From JAJTHJ01 sp046316025 (GTDB lineage: Bacteria; Pseudomonadota; Gammaproteobacteria; Burkholderiales; Burkholderiaceae_F): a DNA stretch of 5,106 nt. This document shows, piece by piece, positions 4,980 to 5,106 of the stretch (the stretch's first letter is position 1; the number at the start of each line of letters is the position of its first letter). The stretch is from assembly GCA_046316025.1 (NCBI GenBank), contig JBKCXU010000161.1, forward strand, positions 1-5,106. Reading direction: 5' to 3'. Below the pieces are notes generated by a model. It ran no database searches. It saw only the letters and a list, made by a program, of their open reading frames with translations, and was not told where the DNA came from. The position numbers and the translations under genes are program-made.

Positions 4980-5029
4980 AACCCACCTGCCTGTTTCCCG
5001 AGGAGCCGGTGGTAGGTTTTGCTCCTCGG
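4980..5029 (-). ncRNA. Possible H-type pseudoknot in the DUF932 mRNA leader
   Basis: On the minus strand CCGAGGAGC (5029-5021) pairs with GCTCCTCGG (5006-4998) in a 9-bp stem. The 14-base loop contains AACCTACC (about 5018-5011), which can pair over 8 positions (one G-U) with GGTGGGTT (4987-4980) downstream of the stem. Connecting loops of 2, 4 and 10 bases suit a classical H-type pseudoknot. The downstream strand can instead pair with AACCT a few bases on, so two exclusive states are possible. The element ends about 15 bases before the GGAG ribosome binding site, well placed to control translation. It matches no riboswitch I can name. The base pairing is visible; its function is inference. 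Confidence 0.4.
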
Positions 5030-5034
5030 CGGCG

Positions 5035-5089
5035 CAGCACCGGGAGGGGTGGTGCTGAACCTGCCCGCATCCGTCGTCGCCGTGGCGAC
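5035..5089 (-). promoter_or_regulatory. Two further inverted repeats upstream of DUF932 leader
   Basis: CAGCACC (5035-5041) and GGTGCTG (5051-5057) form a 7-bp stem with a 9-base loop. GTCGCC (5076-5081) and GGCGAC (5084-5089) form a 14-bp dyad with a 2-base centre, more like a protein site than an RNA hairpin. With the pseudoknot this makes three dyads in a row before the DUF932 gene. No -35/-10 pair is visible in 4954-5106, so the promoter probably lies beyond the window. Confidence 0.5.
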
Positions 5090-5106
5090 AGGAGGGGCGA
5101 GGGGGG

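Noticed and set aside
4018..4980. A 320-codon plus-strand frame opposite the DUF932 gene
   Set aside because: It is the mirror of DUF932, which has clear family motifs, and its own translation matches nothing.

Overview
The window is very GC-rich throughout. All seven genes I can support lie on the minus strand, so the segment reads right to left. The gene families (a DUF932 plasmid/phage-like protein, a DnaG-like primase core without its zinc domain, a short N-6 adenine methylase-like protein and a DUF4942-like protein) are typical of integrative conjugative elements and large plasmids of Beta- and Gammaproteobacteria. I read the window as an accessory or replication-associated segment of such an element. 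Species and element name cannot be determined from the sequence alone.

Right part (about 2609-5106): a structured leader with three inverted repeats and a possible H-type pseudoknot precedes a full-length DUF932 gene. A short spacer with a GC hairpin follows, then a 93-residue protein with a likely small beta-barrel. Its stop codon overlaps the start of a primase gene by 14 bases. These three genes look like one transcription unit with translational coupling at the last junction.

Middle (about 1827-2608): nearly 800 bases hold no convincing gene. They are full of inverted repeats, including a 16-bp stem, a 12-bp stem, a 16-bp palindrome and an operator-like dyad. This could be a structured RNA, an origin or transfer-like region, or a regulatory region.

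Left part (1-1826): a near-ideal sigma-70 promoter (TTGACA, 17-bp spacer, TATACT) is overlapped at its -35 by a 21-bp perfect palindrome, a likely operator. It drives a tight operon: a 55-residue zinc-ribbon protein with a strong ribosome binding site, a 91-residue conserved small protein, a methylase-like protein that keeps the SAM-binding region but shows no N/DPPY/F motif and ends in a sliding-clamp-like motif, and a DUF4942-like gene. The last gene is cut off at its 3' end by four direct repeats spaced 23-24 bp, which resemble the multiple end repeats of IS21-family elements. The ORF runs into these repeats and gains a foreign tail.

The most interesting points are the palindromic operator on the promoter, the methylase-like protein without a visible catalytic motif but with a possible clamp-binding tail, the structured noncoding block, and the possible pseudoknot in the DUF932 leader.
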